Counted from the stretch's first letter, positions 1-12,902 are shown. The stretch is DNA of 64,000 bases from Toxotes chatareus (GCA_016801885.1 CM028898.1:8514177-8578176), one strand, 5' to 3'. Made by a program: numbers and translations. The notes: generated from the letters alone by a model not told the origin.

Positions 1-3000
1 AATTCCCAAGACAACTAAGGAGGATGTTTCTTCACAAGGACATAACTGATTCTGTATTCGTAGACTTGAGAAATATTGAAGGTATTTTGCGAGCAGACGG
101 CCGGGCTGTTGTTTTTTTTTTTTCTTCTTTTACATCTAAAGCAACTGCTTTGCAGAAGCCTTAGTGCTGCTGATGGAAATCTTTGAATAGGTCCCCACAG
201 TCTCTACCTCAGGTGAATGCTTTGTGCTAGAGCAGCAAGTGTACTGATTTACAAACAGATCAGGTGGTAAGATCAGAACTGACAGTGCTGTTTCACTTCT
301 AAGGTCTCTATGAAAACTTCGCCAATGCCATTTCAATATCTACTATCTGTATTACGTACGCAAGATGTTCTCTGCTTCTCTTTCACGTGTGCGATGTGCG
401 TGTTTATGAACAATTATGCGTGAGCACACACTGTGACGGTTTCCTGACAGCATTAATGATTTCAAACTGAGACAGAGCTTAACCGCGAACAGCAACAGCA
501 ACATATCTCTTAAACCAATCCAGACAACCACGAGCCTTTTGACCGAAGCAACAAGGTGAATATCATTCGCCTCGTTGGACAAAACTGGGTACCACTGAGT
601 TTCCTGCCCGCGTTGCATCAAGAGGCCAGCATGTGTGTCAGTATGTGTCTATGTAGATGATCTGTTTGAAATTTCGTCCTGTGGAGTTTCCTGTGGGTTT
701 CCATTGAATCAGGATATTGTGACAAACAGCAATTTGCATTCCCTGGTTTATGAATAATATGAGAGAATATTAACTCCCCTTGTTTCATTTTATATAGAAA
801 CTTTGTGAGTCATCTTGCGAGCGGAGTGTGTCAGACTGGAGTGCTGCAAATAAGCACGAACAAAGCATTATGTAGTTACAGCCACTCAATCAACAGAAAT
901 GATACGGTCTGTACTTTGATTATGTGGTTACTTAGCTTGCTGCCGTTATGCTTTGAGTGCATTTGCTCACTCAGACACGTACGTACACATAAATAAGACT
1001 CACAGAAACATACACATTTGCAGAAGTAATATGATTTGCACTCAGTTATCCACACTTGCAAGCACATTTTAAATAAATCCAAAATGATTAAACAGAACTA
1101 CGTCAAGAGATTTGATTATGGTTGACAAAAACAACTAACTTTGATTGTACTGTAGGGAAGAAAAGGCTACCAGAGGTCAAAGGTGAAATACTATGCCCCT
1201 AGCTACAGTCTAGACTTTTCTTAAAATGACAATTTCCTTCAGGTATAATTTATCTTCATCTCAAGATGGTTCCAGGAGCATGAAGGTGACTTTAGAGCAG
1301 CGTCCAGATGTCAACACAATACTGCACTGCCGTATGAGGAATGAGGTGGGACACGATTGGAAGTGAGTGACTTTATCGGGCAGTTCTGTAGGCACGGTTT
1401 GTTTACGGTGTCGCAACAGGGCACAGCACTGCCCAGATACACCTGATACTTAAGTCACATACATCGATGCACATACTGTATGTACACACACAGGCAGACA
1501 CGAAAAGAACTACTAACCAGTCCTACAGAGATTCTGTTAGAAAGTGCAGTATAATTTATTATCATTAGAGTTATTGATTCTCATGTTTCCAGATAAACAC
1601 AACAATAGGATTAACTAGAACTGCTACTAATACTTAATAGTAATATTATTTGCTTATTTTTGGTCTGCGTATTTGAAAATTCAAGCATGGACAGATGAAG
1701 TGAGAGCTGCTGTTAAGGTGCCACTGAGCAAGACGCATAAGCCCACATTGTTTCTTGCCAGGCACTGAAAATGTAAGTATAGAGTCTCTATCAGATGGGC
1801 AACGATTAAAGAAAGGTTAATAAAGCTCTTACTAAGTCACAAGCTGCTTCTCTTGGAGAGAAGTGCACAGGGAACGATTGCTGTTTTAACCTAAGATGTA
1901 AAAGGAAAACAACGTTATTGTTGGTTGGGCCACTGAACAAGAGAGGTGTGACCTTGGACAGAGAAGATCTGCAGCACTCTCGAGTGTGACACTTAAGAGG
2001 GAAAGTTGCTGGAGCTGAGATGATACTGTTAGGGTAGATAATTAACTTTCACCGTAATGCACAGTTTGGCAGCTTTACAAACACAGGGTTGCTTTCTCTG
2101 CCCCTCCTCTCACCTCCCTCCCCCCACCCTACCCCTTTCTCCTTTTACTTTACTACACACAAAATCACTTACGTACTTTGCCTCCCTGTTCGCCTTTTCT
2201 CTACCAAGATTACAATCTCTCAATCATATGTAAATACATCATACAGGGCTACACACAAACTGGGACACAGTTACACCCCTTTTTGAGTATTATAAGGTCT
2301 CAGAGAATCAATAAATTTAAACCTGGGAGGATTTTTTTATAGTACAAATCACTGACAAATCCACCTCCATTTCTGCCTTCATAAGATTTCGTAGGAATGG
2401 ACTTAAGCACACGTGCTGCTGCTTCACTGTCCTGCCACTGTCGGCCTCCAAAGTAAAACGCCTCTCAATGGCTTAACACTGCAGCACAGCTGTTTTTGCC
2501 ACTGCAATTTTCATGAAGTGAGCGCTGCTCCAGTGTGTGAGTGATGAGCTCTACTGAATGTATTCTCCTTGCATCCATAACCATCATGCCAACACTGCAC
2601 TGCTGCTTGTTTTTTTTTTTTTTTTGTACAGACAAAAGAAAAGGGAAATAGACTGACTTAGACAGAAAGAGACACATAGAGAGGACAGGCTGCATAAAAG
2701 AATTATCTGGAAGACATTAAAAACAACCTTAAGAAAACATTCTTTGACTTCCTCTCAAGTTTAAAATGACACTTGTCTCTTGCAGGTGGAGATAAACTGA
2801 TTGAAATAGATGTGAGGTGTTGTTAAGGGGAGAAAAGTGTTTAAATCTAACACCTCTGCCTTATATAACCTGCCTCTGTGAAGGTCTGTTAATATGTTTT
2901 TATTTCTGTCTGTTTTCCAATTTGCTGGCAGAGCTGCTCTCCCTGTGGAGCTGCACAAAGAGGCTGGAAAAAAGCAGCTACCAAATGTTTCATATTGCGT

Positions 3001-3695
3001 AAGAGTGTAAGCCGTCGGATGCGATGCTATATTTTGATATTACAGCAGAGGAATAATACATTAATAAGTCATTTGTAATACCGCCTCTAATGCTGTGTGC
3101 TACTGCGAGACAAGATGGCGTGAGATCTCACCCCAAAACACACGCGGCAGGTCCACAGATCCAGTGCTGTCTCCATTTCAAGTCAAGGTGCTGAAACTGT
3201 GGGATAAAAGTTTGTATAATGAACTCTCTTCCTTTCTTTGGAGCTCAGTGATGGATCTGCAGGTCTGACTTTGTTCTCAGATCGTATTCCCAAAGAGCTC
3301 CAACTCCAACCGGCGAGGTCTGGTTCATGGGGCCCACAAGACCCGTCAAGAACAACACGGGGATAAATAAGAAGACCTTAATTCCAGCGTTTCAAGTCCA
3401 GAAAGTTTTCTCTACAACTTGTGCCTGAAGATTAGATCTCAAAAATTATCTCAGAAAAAGTCATTCCCTCCCTGCACTTAGCCATCAGAAAAGTCATCAC
3501 TGTATTATCTTCTTTCTGGACACATTTTAGACAACATCCACCTACATCTAGCAGTATGCTATAGAAAAACCTTAACGCACACCTTAAGTTCTCCCACCAG
3601 ACTGTCCCTTCCTACATTATGATGGTGTCCTGTTGCACTTGTGACACTAGAGAATCAATTACAAAGCTGAGGCTGGTAATGAGGTCTCCAGTTAC
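1..3695. other. Left flank, intron or intergenic DNA
   Basis: Presumed to be intron of the unnamed minus-strand gene. Apart from the exon candidate at 1243-1362 and a SINE-like phrase at about 1716-1736, I see only AT-rich unique sequence and short poly(T) and pyrimidine runs (2099-2146, 2609-2625). Confidence 0.5.
1243..1362 (+). CDS. Isolated plus-strand exon candidate
   Basis: A 120-base stretch is bounded by a good acceptor (aatttccttcag) and a good donor (gtgagt). One frame is fully open for 39 codons: YNLSSSQDGSRSMKVTLEQ, then RPDVNTILHCRMRNEVGHDW. Phase is 2 at both ends. I recognise no family and found no partner exon in the window. An open frame of this length with both splice signals will occasionally occur by chance in 64 kb. 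It could be an internal exon of a plus-strand gene that starts left of the window. Confidence 0.22.
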
Positions 3696-3784
3696 CTGAT
3701 CCAGTGACCGAGGGACAATACAGCGGTCTTCAAATTTTAATGTGTATTCATCAAGCCCAACAGTCTTAGAAGAGAGAAACTCGC
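3696..3784 (-). CDS. Candidate downstream exon of the minus-strand gene
   Basis: The minus strand shows acceptor ctagctgcag, 29 open codons (EFLSSKTVGLDEYTLKFEDR, then CIVPRSLDQ), and donor gtaact. It lies inside a longer stop-free stretch of about 85 codons (down to about 3613), and a second open stretch follows the closing TAG. Phase is the problem. The preceding exon ends in phase 0, whereas this acceptor needs phase 1. An alternative acceptor 5 bases further in (after GCGAG), an alternative donor upstream, or an unseen exon between them would solve it. It could instead be a relic of a transposon or retropseudogene frame. Confidence 0.35.
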
Positions 3785-4443
3785 CTGCAGCTAGAGGTGA
3801 CAGCTCGATTGGTGGTAGTTTAATTATTGGAACTTTGTGATGTGATAATAGTCCTCTGTAATTATACCCTTTGTTTCAGTGATATTAATGATATTAATTT
3901 AATGTACAGTAGCACAAATCTCTTTCTGCTCTCTGTGACCCTCTATCCCTTGTTCTCTCTCTCTCTCTCACACACACCGTTGCACACACGCAGCCTGTAC
4001 TTACTGTTTTTGCAATGGCTCGGCTTCACTAATTATTATTGTTCAGTAATTAGGCCAAAATTACCTCAAAATGAAAAACGAAATTCAGACGGGAACTGGA
4101 CTAAAATTTAGATGCATTTGCAAGCTAATGTGCTACACACAGTGAACGGAGTGAAGTACAGTAAAAAGAAGATTTTCATTATTTGATTTGCTGCATTCAT
4201 ATTCTGAACTATAATTTCCATTTAGTACTTGCTGTAGAATTGTCCCCACACTTAGCCTCATACTTTTAAGTATTTTTAGCCTTCATCAATCAATGTTTGT
4301 CTTGCTTTCCATGTATCACGGATTACCAAGACTACCTCGGAGTGAGAAGTGAGCTTTACATGGCAATGTCATAGGATCAGACAATAGGCACTGAGCTGCA
4401 AGTGGGACAGATGAAGGCCAATCCAAATTGTTGAGAGCATCAC

Positions 4444-4685
4444 AAAGGACCAGTGTGTAGGATTAAGAGGGTTCTACTGGCAGCATGCTGCACCGCCATG
4501 TTTCTACAGTAGCCCAGCACAGACAAACCAAACACTGGCTCCAGAGGGGGCCTTCTGCATTACCTGAGAACCACTGCAGGTTCTCCTACATGCTGGGAAA
4601 GAGAGGGTGATGAGAGGGGTATTCAGCTGGCTGCAATCTGCAACCTCACCGCTAGATGCCACTAAATCCTAAACACTGGTCCTTT
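4444..4685. mobile_element. MITE with 21-bp terminal inverted repeats
   Basis: The left end aaaggaccagtgtgtaggat and the reverse complement of the right end (4665-4685) agree except for one base. The interior, with 'ctgcaccgccatgtttctac' and 'gctagatgccactaaatcct', is the widespread non-autonomous fish element I recall with these ends. It has no coding capacity. It lies in the region left of the 5127-5365 exon of the minus-strand gene. Confidence 0.85.
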
Positions 4686-5126
4686 AAAGATAAAGGGAGG
4701 TATGTGAGAAAGTGAGAGACAGGGGGACAGACATATGAAAGTCATGAATCTTCATTTGAGAATCTCTGTGAAGTTTTGCACCATGGCAAGTTCTCACAGC
4801 GAGTAAGAAAGCTTGAGCCATGTTTTACTAAACGCCCATATGTACTGTACCAAAGTCTAAAGGATCAGCTTCATTACCTCTAGCGCTTCTGTCTGAGCCA
4901 AAGCCAAGAGTGACACTGCGCAATTGTGTGTTGATGTGTGTCTATGCACATGTGTATGTGTGAGCATGTGTGAATGAATTCACTCCTTTGACTCGGGGGT
5001 GTAAAAACACAGATGAAGAAAATAACAATAAAGTTTTACCAAAATGTTGAGCAGAACCAAAGACAACTGGGTTTCTTTTAGACAAACTCATACACCAAAA
5101 ACCAGAAAATGAGGGATCCAACTTAC

Positions 5127-5365
5127 AAACTTTCTCTTCAGCTTGCCCTTACTGCCACGGGTCGGTTTGCCCTCGACTGCAGTCCCCGGGCCGAAGTCCA
5201 AGCCCATGTCCAGGTGTTCGTCTGCTGAGACACTCTTGCGGAGGTAGGCAGCTCGCGCCCGGAAGTGGGAAAAGGGCGACTGGGATCGAGGGCGGACCTC
5301 GGTGCATCCACCGTGCTCGGGCTCATCTTCACCTTCCATGTCATCCTCCAAACGCCACAGTTCCC
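5127..5365 (-). CDS. Minus-strand unknown gene, third coding exon
   Basis: This 239-base exon has acceptor aatctttaag and a strong donor gtaagt. It needs one base from the preceding exon and encodes 79 codons. The segment reads GELWRLEDDMEGEDEPEHGG, then RPRSQSPFSHFRARAAYLRK, then SVSADEHLDMGLDFGPG, and ends with a basic GKLKRKF. The acidic cluster followed by a basic Ser-rich part (RKSVS) looks like a regulatory phosphorylated segment. It is GC-rich compared with the flanks, and two other frames are also open across it. The exon appears shared by two alternative 5' ends: both the 9438-9619 exon and the 17530-17569 exon donate one base to its first codon. The gene continues to the left, beyond the window or into the weaker exon at 3696-3784. 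Confidence 0.75.
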
Positions 5366-7668
5366 CTTAAAGATTAAAGGAACACAAAGGAAAAATAGCT
5401 GGTTAGGGTACAGGAAGGAAACAACTGAAGACAGAAAAGGGAAAGATAAGAGTTGGAGACAGCAGATATTTGTGAACAAGACAGACTGGACAGATGATGA
5501 ATATTTGTTTCTACAAGGCAATTATTGCAAACTCACTCCACAAATTGTGGACTGTCATCCACTGATTGCTTCCATAAAACATTTCCTCAGTGTAATTAAG
5601 CTTCCTTTTAAGGTGAAATATTTTACACCCAAACATTATTCCCAGCCTGCCTCTTTAACAACTTGATTACGATTCCATACACTGGATAGAAATAATGGCT
5701 CGTGTGAAACGAAGAGGAAGGAACAAATTTGCAGCGACAGTGACATTTTTTTTTTTTCCTCGGCTCTGACATGAAGGCTGAGCTTTCACAGTCACACAAC
5801 AGAGATGGATGTCTGCTGTCAGAACGCAGCTCCACCGCGCTAATCACAGCCGACTTCCATCACTCTGCATTTGATGTTCGTCAGACGTCCTGTCAGCATC
5901 CCGACGCCTGACTAACAGCACTCATAAAGCACTCACTCCTCTTTCAGTTACTTATAGAATCTGATGCATGCTGGGTAAGCTACAGCAAGTCTGTCCATCA
6001 AGGAGAGGGACACTGTCAAATCATTCACAGGAAAAAAAAAAAAAAAAGTTAAAAAGCCAAGTTAAAGGATCAATCAGCACTTTTTTTAGACCATAAAATA
6101 CGGAAGCATGCTCATATATAATTCAAATACATACCATCATATATATGTCATTAAACAAAGTATTAACAACATAAAAACGCTAGAGACTTAGTTGTAGCTG
6201 TTGTATAGTGTAAGTACTTGTATTAAAAGATCTGTCAAATCAAATCCAAACGACATGCCAGCAAAATATTTTAATGCCATACTCACCAAATCTGAAGTTA
6301 CTAAGTTTATATTAAGCCTTAGAATTGCCTTGTAATGACATCCTTTATTAAAAGATTTGGACAGCAGGTTTTATGGAAGTAACTGCTTTTGTGTTGAGCT
6401 TATGAATGAGTGTGAAATATTACAGTATCAGTTCCACTGTCTGAGCAGCAGCCAAAACGCATCTGGCTTCAAAAGCTGAGCCAAATCGTACTGCAGCATA
6501 ATGACTGGAGAAGCATCTCCCAGTGCTCCCGAGCTCTGAAGTGTACTAATATGGGATGTGGCTTAAATCCCTCAATGAAGGAGCATAGCCAGGTTATTAA
6601 ACAACTTGATTTTTTTTTTTTTTTTTTTAAGTTTTTCTTTAAAAAGTCTCAGCACTGCTGGTGAGATAAAGATGGAAAGAGAGGTAGACGGAGAGAGCCA
6701 GCATCATGGTCGATGACAGTGGTTGCTAAGCAACAGGGGGGGGCCACGTGAGACTGAAGTCTCTCTCAATTTGATATTTGCAACAGAGCAGCAGTAGGGC
6801 AAAGGAAAACAGACGGAGACAGACAATCAGACTCAGACAGGTTAAGTCAGGACACAAAATGGAAGCACTCAGGCAAAATAAACCAATCAAGGACAATGCT
6901 GTTAAGTCCAGGATCATTAGACGTAGTAACAGTAAAGATTGATTGGGTTAGAGCTGTGAGGGCCGGGGCTGACTCAACACTCGAAGAAAGAGACAGAGTC
7001 TCTTGCACAGAGTTGTTTAATTCTTCTTTCATGTTTCCCCTTTTTCACCTTTATGCACTGTAAGCTGTTTTGATGATGAGTACTAATCAAGGAAGGGACA
7101 CTGCTAACTGTGCTTAAACTGGCTTTAACAAAAGGCTAATTTGCCCTTGTAGTTTTGGCACAAAACTATTACCAATCCTGCCCTTTAAGCTAAGCTGAGC
7201 TCCGTCTTGGTGTGTTGAGACTGAAAATGTCTGCAAGGCTTTTTTTTTTTTTTTTTTTTTTTTTCCGCTTCATAAATTCATAATTTATAGTTTATTTAAG
7301 TTTCACTGTGTCCCTATGACAAGGTGGGAACTCAAACAAAGGACACATCCAGCTTTGACTGGGATTTGTACGGGCACTGACAGCAACCAGGAGTCAGCAA
7401 AAGAAGAGATCAACTGAGAAAAAACGGTGAGAAGTAAAAGAAAGAGGTAGGATCAGAGAAAGAGGAGCATATTGCTATGTCAGCTTCTTCCTTCCCTCAG
7501 CCTTACCCCACCACCAGCACTGTATAAATTTACAGTAGCTCTAAAATGAGTAAAACTGGAACAAATATCAGTCTGATTCTTGTTCAAAACATTGCCCGGT
7601 GGTGTTTTAATGCTGATTTTGTCTGTATTGTTTAGTTATATTGTGAAAAGTTTGTGCTTGTTTGAGTT

Positions 7669-7711
7669 GATTTCGAAGTTGCTGCCTCCTGTGTTGCTGC
7701 TGTCTCTCTGT
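7669..7711. repeat. Dispersed 43-bp repeat, copy 1
   Basis: It shares 41 of 43 bases with 9070-9112, including an uninterrupted identical core of 34 bases (7675-7708) that begins gaagttgctgcctcctgtgt. Flanking DNA is unrelated between copies. I do not recognise the element. Confidence 0.8.
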
Positions 7712-9069
7712 GAATCCAGTGGGATTTTGGTCTACTTCAAGAGGGAGACTTCTTTTAATAAGTTCCTTTTCTCTGATGTTTGGCACTTCTTTTCTCTCTT
7801 TGTAGAGTTTACACATTTCTTTTCCCGCTAAAAGCTGCGCAGAGGACAGAATGAGGAGGGCTGAGGTTGCCTCCTGTGTGCCTCCTGTGAAAGCTTCTCT
7901 TGTATTAAACATTGCAAATAAGGATGATAACACGGCATTTTCCCAGCACTTGAAATGTGCCAGTTCTCATCTACCCGGCGGAGGTCAGGAGCTTTGATCA
8001 AGTTGAACGACATCAATCAGGAGTGACACGCCACTCTTGGCTGTGCGTGTCTGTCAGCGTGTGCGAATGAGGAGACGGGTGTAAGGATGTCTAACCTGAG
8101 GCACGTCCTGCTCTGAATCTACAGCTGTGAGCTCTGATGTGTGATGGCTGCTGACAGCTGTGGAGTCTCAAGCACAGGTTTTATGCACTTAAAAAATATT
8201 TGGATGAATCCGACAAAATTTGATTTTGTAATTTTTTATATATTTATAATTTCTATTAGTAGTTTAATTTGTGTTCATTTAATAATCTCATTTAAATTTA
8301 ATTTGATTATGAAGGGATTTCCTCCTTAATGCCTTGTGTTTTGGAAGTCTGGTGATCTGAAGAATTAATGGAAAACCTCTTGATCTGTATAAATCAAAGT
8401 GTTAAACTGAGCCTTACTATAGGGTCTCCTTTCACATTAAAGCTTCACCATCTATAAATGTTTTCATCCTCAGAAAAAAAAAAAAACACATCTGTCCTTG
8501 AGATGAAAGCCATCGATGTCAGCGGGTTACAGCTTCAGGATTCTTCATGACAGTTTTCCCTCTAAGGTGAGGGAATGGTGTTTGATTTACAAGCAAAGGA
8601 GGGGGAGCGGGAAAGACAAGAGACAAGAGAGAAGATATAATGCACCTTTCTTGCACACGCTCCTGCGGAGACAGCTGACTGCTGTGCGCTGTCCGTCAGG
8701 TGAAGGAAATATCACAGAAGCAAAACATTTGTGGAAGCTTAAAAGGAAAAGGAAATGGGATATGTCTGACACCTCTTCAAGACTTTAGTTCACGCTCCAG
8801 TGGCCTTTACACTCTTACCACCAGCAAAAGAAAAGCACCTTCCTGATAGCCAGCCATTTAGCTCAATAATAAAGAGTTCAAGAGGCAGACACATTACGGG
8901 CTAAGAGGTCTGAGAGAAATTAGATTGTCTCCCAGAAGTAAGTCAAACAGTGCTGGCAAGAGCAAGACAAATATTTTATCTGGCCACTTACAGGATTATT
9001 GCAACCGTTGAGGCATCCTGTAAAGCGATTGTTGGTAAATGATGGAGAATCTGCTGCTGAAGCAGAGCA

Positions 9070-9112
9070 GATTTTGAAGTTGCTGCCTCCTGTGTTGCTG
9101 CTGTCTCTCAGT
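9070..9112. repeat. Dispersed 43-bp repeat, copy 2
   Basis: Same orientation as copy 1, 1.4 kb away, with the identical core at 9076-9109. It lies about 330 bases left of the 9438-9619 exon of the minus-strand gene, so within the intron downstream of it. Confidence 0.8.
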
Positions 9113-9437
9113 CTGAGAGAAACAGCACATTTTAGGATAAAAACGACTGTTTCGAGAGGCAATACCATGATTGTGTACTGGAGTCCATTTGGGAGATTTT
9201 GGGGGAATTTACTCAGGCTTTGTAAAAAGTGGATAAGTGATTTGTCAGAGATTATATGGGAACAAATGAATAAATAAACAAAAGAGATGAAAGAATCACA
9301 CAGAAGCAGTCGATTCTAGAAAGTCTCTGAGTGCTTTTTTTTTTTCTTTTTTTTTCTTTTTTTTTTGGTAAAAAGACATTCCCCAAGAACTTACAACTGA
9401 AAAAATAGACAGATGGCTGTTTAGATGACAGATTTAC

Positions 9438-9619
9438 CTGCAGGTGGCAGAGTGCAGGCCTTTGGGTGACTGGTCACTGTGGGCGGGTTCTTCCTGCGAG
9501 GAGGGCTCCCACCAATGAGATCAGAATGGTGGACCCTGGAGACCGTTGGCGACTGGGGGATGCTGGGGAGGGTGCGGGACTTAGCCAGAAGGGGTCTCTG
9601 CAGCTTCCTTTCCAGTGAC
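9438..9619 (-). CDS. Minus-strand unknown gene, second coding exon
   Basis: This 182-base exon has acceptor caaccag and donor gtaaat. It encodes 60 full codons: SLERKLQRPLLAKSRTLPSI, then PQSPTVSRVHHSDLIGG, then a basic Pro-rich stretch ending in TLPPA. Phase in is 2 and phase out is 1. Both fit the neighbouring exons (31400-31490 before, 5127-5365 after), and the join reads PPAGELWRL. The sequence is rich in Ser, Pro, Arg and Lys, with S-P and R-x-x-S sites, typical of a disordered phosphorylated region of a cytoplasmic scaffold or signalling protein. That role is inference. No catalytic domain is visible, and I do not name the gene. Confidence 0.7.
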
Positions 9620-10205
9620 CTGGTTGGACGGTATTAGAAGTCCATTACATGGAGTATTGGGTTTCCAGTGATCATCACAATAACAGTCAGAACAAAAGTG
9701 TCTGGAAAAGGCTGGAATCTGCTGTTTCCATGCAGGCTCACGCATACTTGGTTTACAAAAGATCTAACAAAGACATGCTATTGTTTGTTGGGTACCATGT
9801 TTTTGGAGCTTGACAGACTATAAGTCCAGATATCTCTCATCTGCAGCTTTGATTCAGTCTCTCATTAGTCCCCAAACTGGAAGAGAGTGTAATATTGAAT
9901 TGCTGGAATGCCCGTTTAAATAGCAATGCAACATACACATTTATATTTTTCCCATGTCAGGAGCCTTTTTTTATTTGTTACTGAGGTGCCTTTGAACAGA
10001 GCACCTCATCTTATCAGTTTATTTAACGCCCACATGGAAATGTCAACTGGATTCATTTAATTGAGAGACCAAAATTTTGGCTTATACAACAGAATCCAGT
10101 GTTTATGGCAGCAGAGGCTGATTATCTCAGTGATAAAACAATACCTGTTCTGTTAAGCTATCACTGTGCAATACAATACCATCACACATTCCAACACCAA
10201 CTCCA

Positions 10206-10232
10206 CACACACGCACACACACACACACACAC
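10206..10232. repeat. (CA)n microsatellite
   Basis: A short ca run in the intron between the 17530-17569 and 9438-9619 minus-strand exons. Confidence 0.85.
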
Positions 10233-11269
10233 TCTGACGCAACTGTTGTACACACACAGAGCTTACCGTTAATGAGCAACAAGAGAGCAGCCATACTGAT
10301 CAATTACTTCCACCTCAGCATAATCAAGCTGAAGGCCATTTGGAACACAACCAATAGAAACTGCTTTCTTTTATGGCAGTGGATACCACACACTCTCCAG
10401 TGGGAGATCAATCAATGGGCACAATCACAAGATCGGCTTAATGGCAAACTGGTGACAAGCCACCATGCACCTCATCTGCAAATATCAATGACGGGATGTG
10501 ATGTACATGAAAAACAGCAATCTTATTTTATTTATACTTTGTAGGCAAACAGCTGACACAAAAGACTGCTCAATTCCTACACCGCCAATATTAAATCAAA
10601 TCACATTGCAGATGTGATTAATATTACATTAAATCATCCCTAAAATCTTTGCGGGTCATGTATAATAGAAACGACATAAGAAAGAAAAATAAACAAGACT
10701 GAGTCGCTACAGCAAAGCCGCCCCCCCCCCCCCCACCCACCCGCGCCGTCCGACCCCAACGCCAGCTCTGATCAGCTTGACGTGATCAAATTCAACAAAA
10801 CGCGGCCCGCATTTCAGACATCAGAGTCAGCCTGGCGGAGAGTGGGAGACGTCTGACCTCCAGACTCTTGCGTGACAGGTTTGGGGACAGAACACATGAT
10901 CCCCAGTGGAAAATCAGTTGAGGACGTACAAGCTGAGTTTCCCCCCAGGCTGATGTGTCCTGACATTTTCAGCGAGATGGGTTTAGATTAGATTTATACT
11001 GAGATTGTGTTGTTATAAAGGTATTTGGTTTATTTGTCTTATTTTGATCTTTGAAACAAAAGTGGAACAAAAGCATCACCTGGACAATTCAGATACAACA
11101 GAAATCGATTCACTGTATGAATTCAGTTTCACATAGTGGTAGGTGAGTGTCATTATACCAGTATACATTTTTGTTTTCTCACACACACCCTGCGTTCCTA
11201 TTTGCTTCATCACAATTTGTCATCTTGATTTTCCAAATCTATACATATTTTGCTCTGATCTGCTCTGAA

Positions 11270-11750
11270 GAAACAGTTTGAAATTTTTGTTCTTCTTGCC
11301 AAGAATTAGCTGAGGACATCAATATCACTCTCATATCTGCTCATTAAATATGAAGCTGATGTGAGGAGACACTTAGCATAAAGACTGGAAACAGCTAGTC
11401 TGCACCTACCAGCACCTCTAAAGCTCACTTATTATCACCTTATGCCTTGTGTGTTTGATCCAATACAAAAACCAAAATGTAAAAGCAACAGCTACTTGTT
11501 TTTACAGGGAGTTATAAGCTTGAGCTGGATTATCTCTTAACTAGGAGCAATGACTTCCAGGAGCCTCCTCTTGTTGCCTGGCAACCTCAAGGTGACGACA
11601 AGACTCAAGTCCTCCCCTGTTTCTAGCCTTTAAGCTAAGCTAAGCTTAATATCTCCTGGCTGTAACTTCATATTTAGCAGACAGAGATGAGAATGGGAAC
11701 AATCTTCTCATCTAACGCAGCGAGAAAAGTGAAAAGTAGTCCTTTAAAGT
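11270..11750. mobile_element. Teleost MITE, 'gctaagctaagct' family, near full length
   Basis: The left part (ttcttgccaagaattagctg, then actctcatatctg, then gcataaagactggaaacagc) and the right part (aagctaagctaagctt, then ctgtaacttcatatttagca, then tcttctcatctaac) match a common percomorph element of about 450-500 bp. The ends are inverted repeats of one another over roughly 45 bases with many mismatches, so the copy is old. It is non-coding and lies in an intron of the minus-strand gene. Confidence 0.8.
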
Positions 11751-12535
11751 TGACTTTTAGAAACATTACATCTTATTATTCCGCTGAAATGCAAAACAAA
11801 ACCGGCCTCACATAGAAATGTTTCACAGGTGGCCCAACTTGCCATAACACTGGCAACTGTAGAAATACAAACTCATGTATCACCCAATGAGCATATTTCA
11901 TCAAATACCAATATTAGCTGATAGAAGCCAGCCAATTATTTAGCCTTTGATCTAAGAATGGGATCATATCTAATCAATTAAATCTGTTAAGCCCTTTTCA
12001 ATGGCAGATTATTAATCATTCATTCACTAATGAAAGAATCAGTTACTGCAGCTTCATTCAGCTGTATATTCATTACACAGAGAACAGAAGGCTCTGAGTA
12101 GCTTACGCCAGTTTTTGCAAGCTTCTTTTTAACATTTCATTTTACAGACAAGTGCTCTCGAGCAGAACCTTAAACGCGCCTGTGCTTGAGTGAAACACTT
12201 CAGTTCTCTTTTAACTCCCCTGGATGCCTGGCTCAGGATGCATTTGCAAGCTTGGGGATATTTATCACTGGGGAGCTATAAGGTAAACCGACAGCAGGCT
12301 CCAAGTCAGCACATCCGCAGGCTCGAGAAGTAAAGTACTGACACCTGCCCCCGCTTTCAGCTAGTAAACTGCTCCCCTGACGGACGAGGTGGGTGTTGGA
12401 GTTGTGAATATTTGACCTGGGATCAGAGAATCCCTGACTGTGATTCAAACAAGAGACATGGAGGACCCGGGATGGTCTGATGATGAATAATGCTTTTGTA
12501 TTGAATATCAGAGGAAGAGCTGATAGTAACTGCCT

Positions 12536-12542
<7 letters not shown>

Positions 12543-12584
<42 letters not shown>
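12543..12584. repeat. (CA)21 microsatellite
   Basis: A pure ac run within the 17.5-9.6 kb intron. It produces several spurious Val-Cys-rich or Thr-His-rich frames. Confidence 0.95.
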
Positions 12585-12586
<2 letters not shown>

Positions 12587-12902
12587 TGATGGTTATAGAA
12601 ACAGGCAGGTCTCTCACTCCTCAGCAGTCCATACTGACTTGCATGAAAAAGCATTTGCCTGAAGCACACACACGTGTGTGCACACACTCTTTACAGTTGG
12701 CATGAGATGAAATAACTCCGGTAAACACAAGTGCACACATACAACATCACACAGACACATGTGCACAAACACAGTAGTTGGCCTCCCACCAGCACATCAT
12801 CATGATAACACACGGGGCTGAACAGCCGGCCCAGGCCACTCTGACAATTTGGGACTCACTCATCCTACAAACCTGTTGCTAAGCGACTCTGTCTACAAAA
12901 AC

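Larger units (their letters stand above)
5366..9437 (-). other. Intron of the minus-strand gene
   Basis: It holds both copies of the 43-bp repeat, A and T homopolymers at 6030-6047, 6610-6629 and 7241-7264, and otherwise unremarkable AT-rich DNA. Confidence 0.6.
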
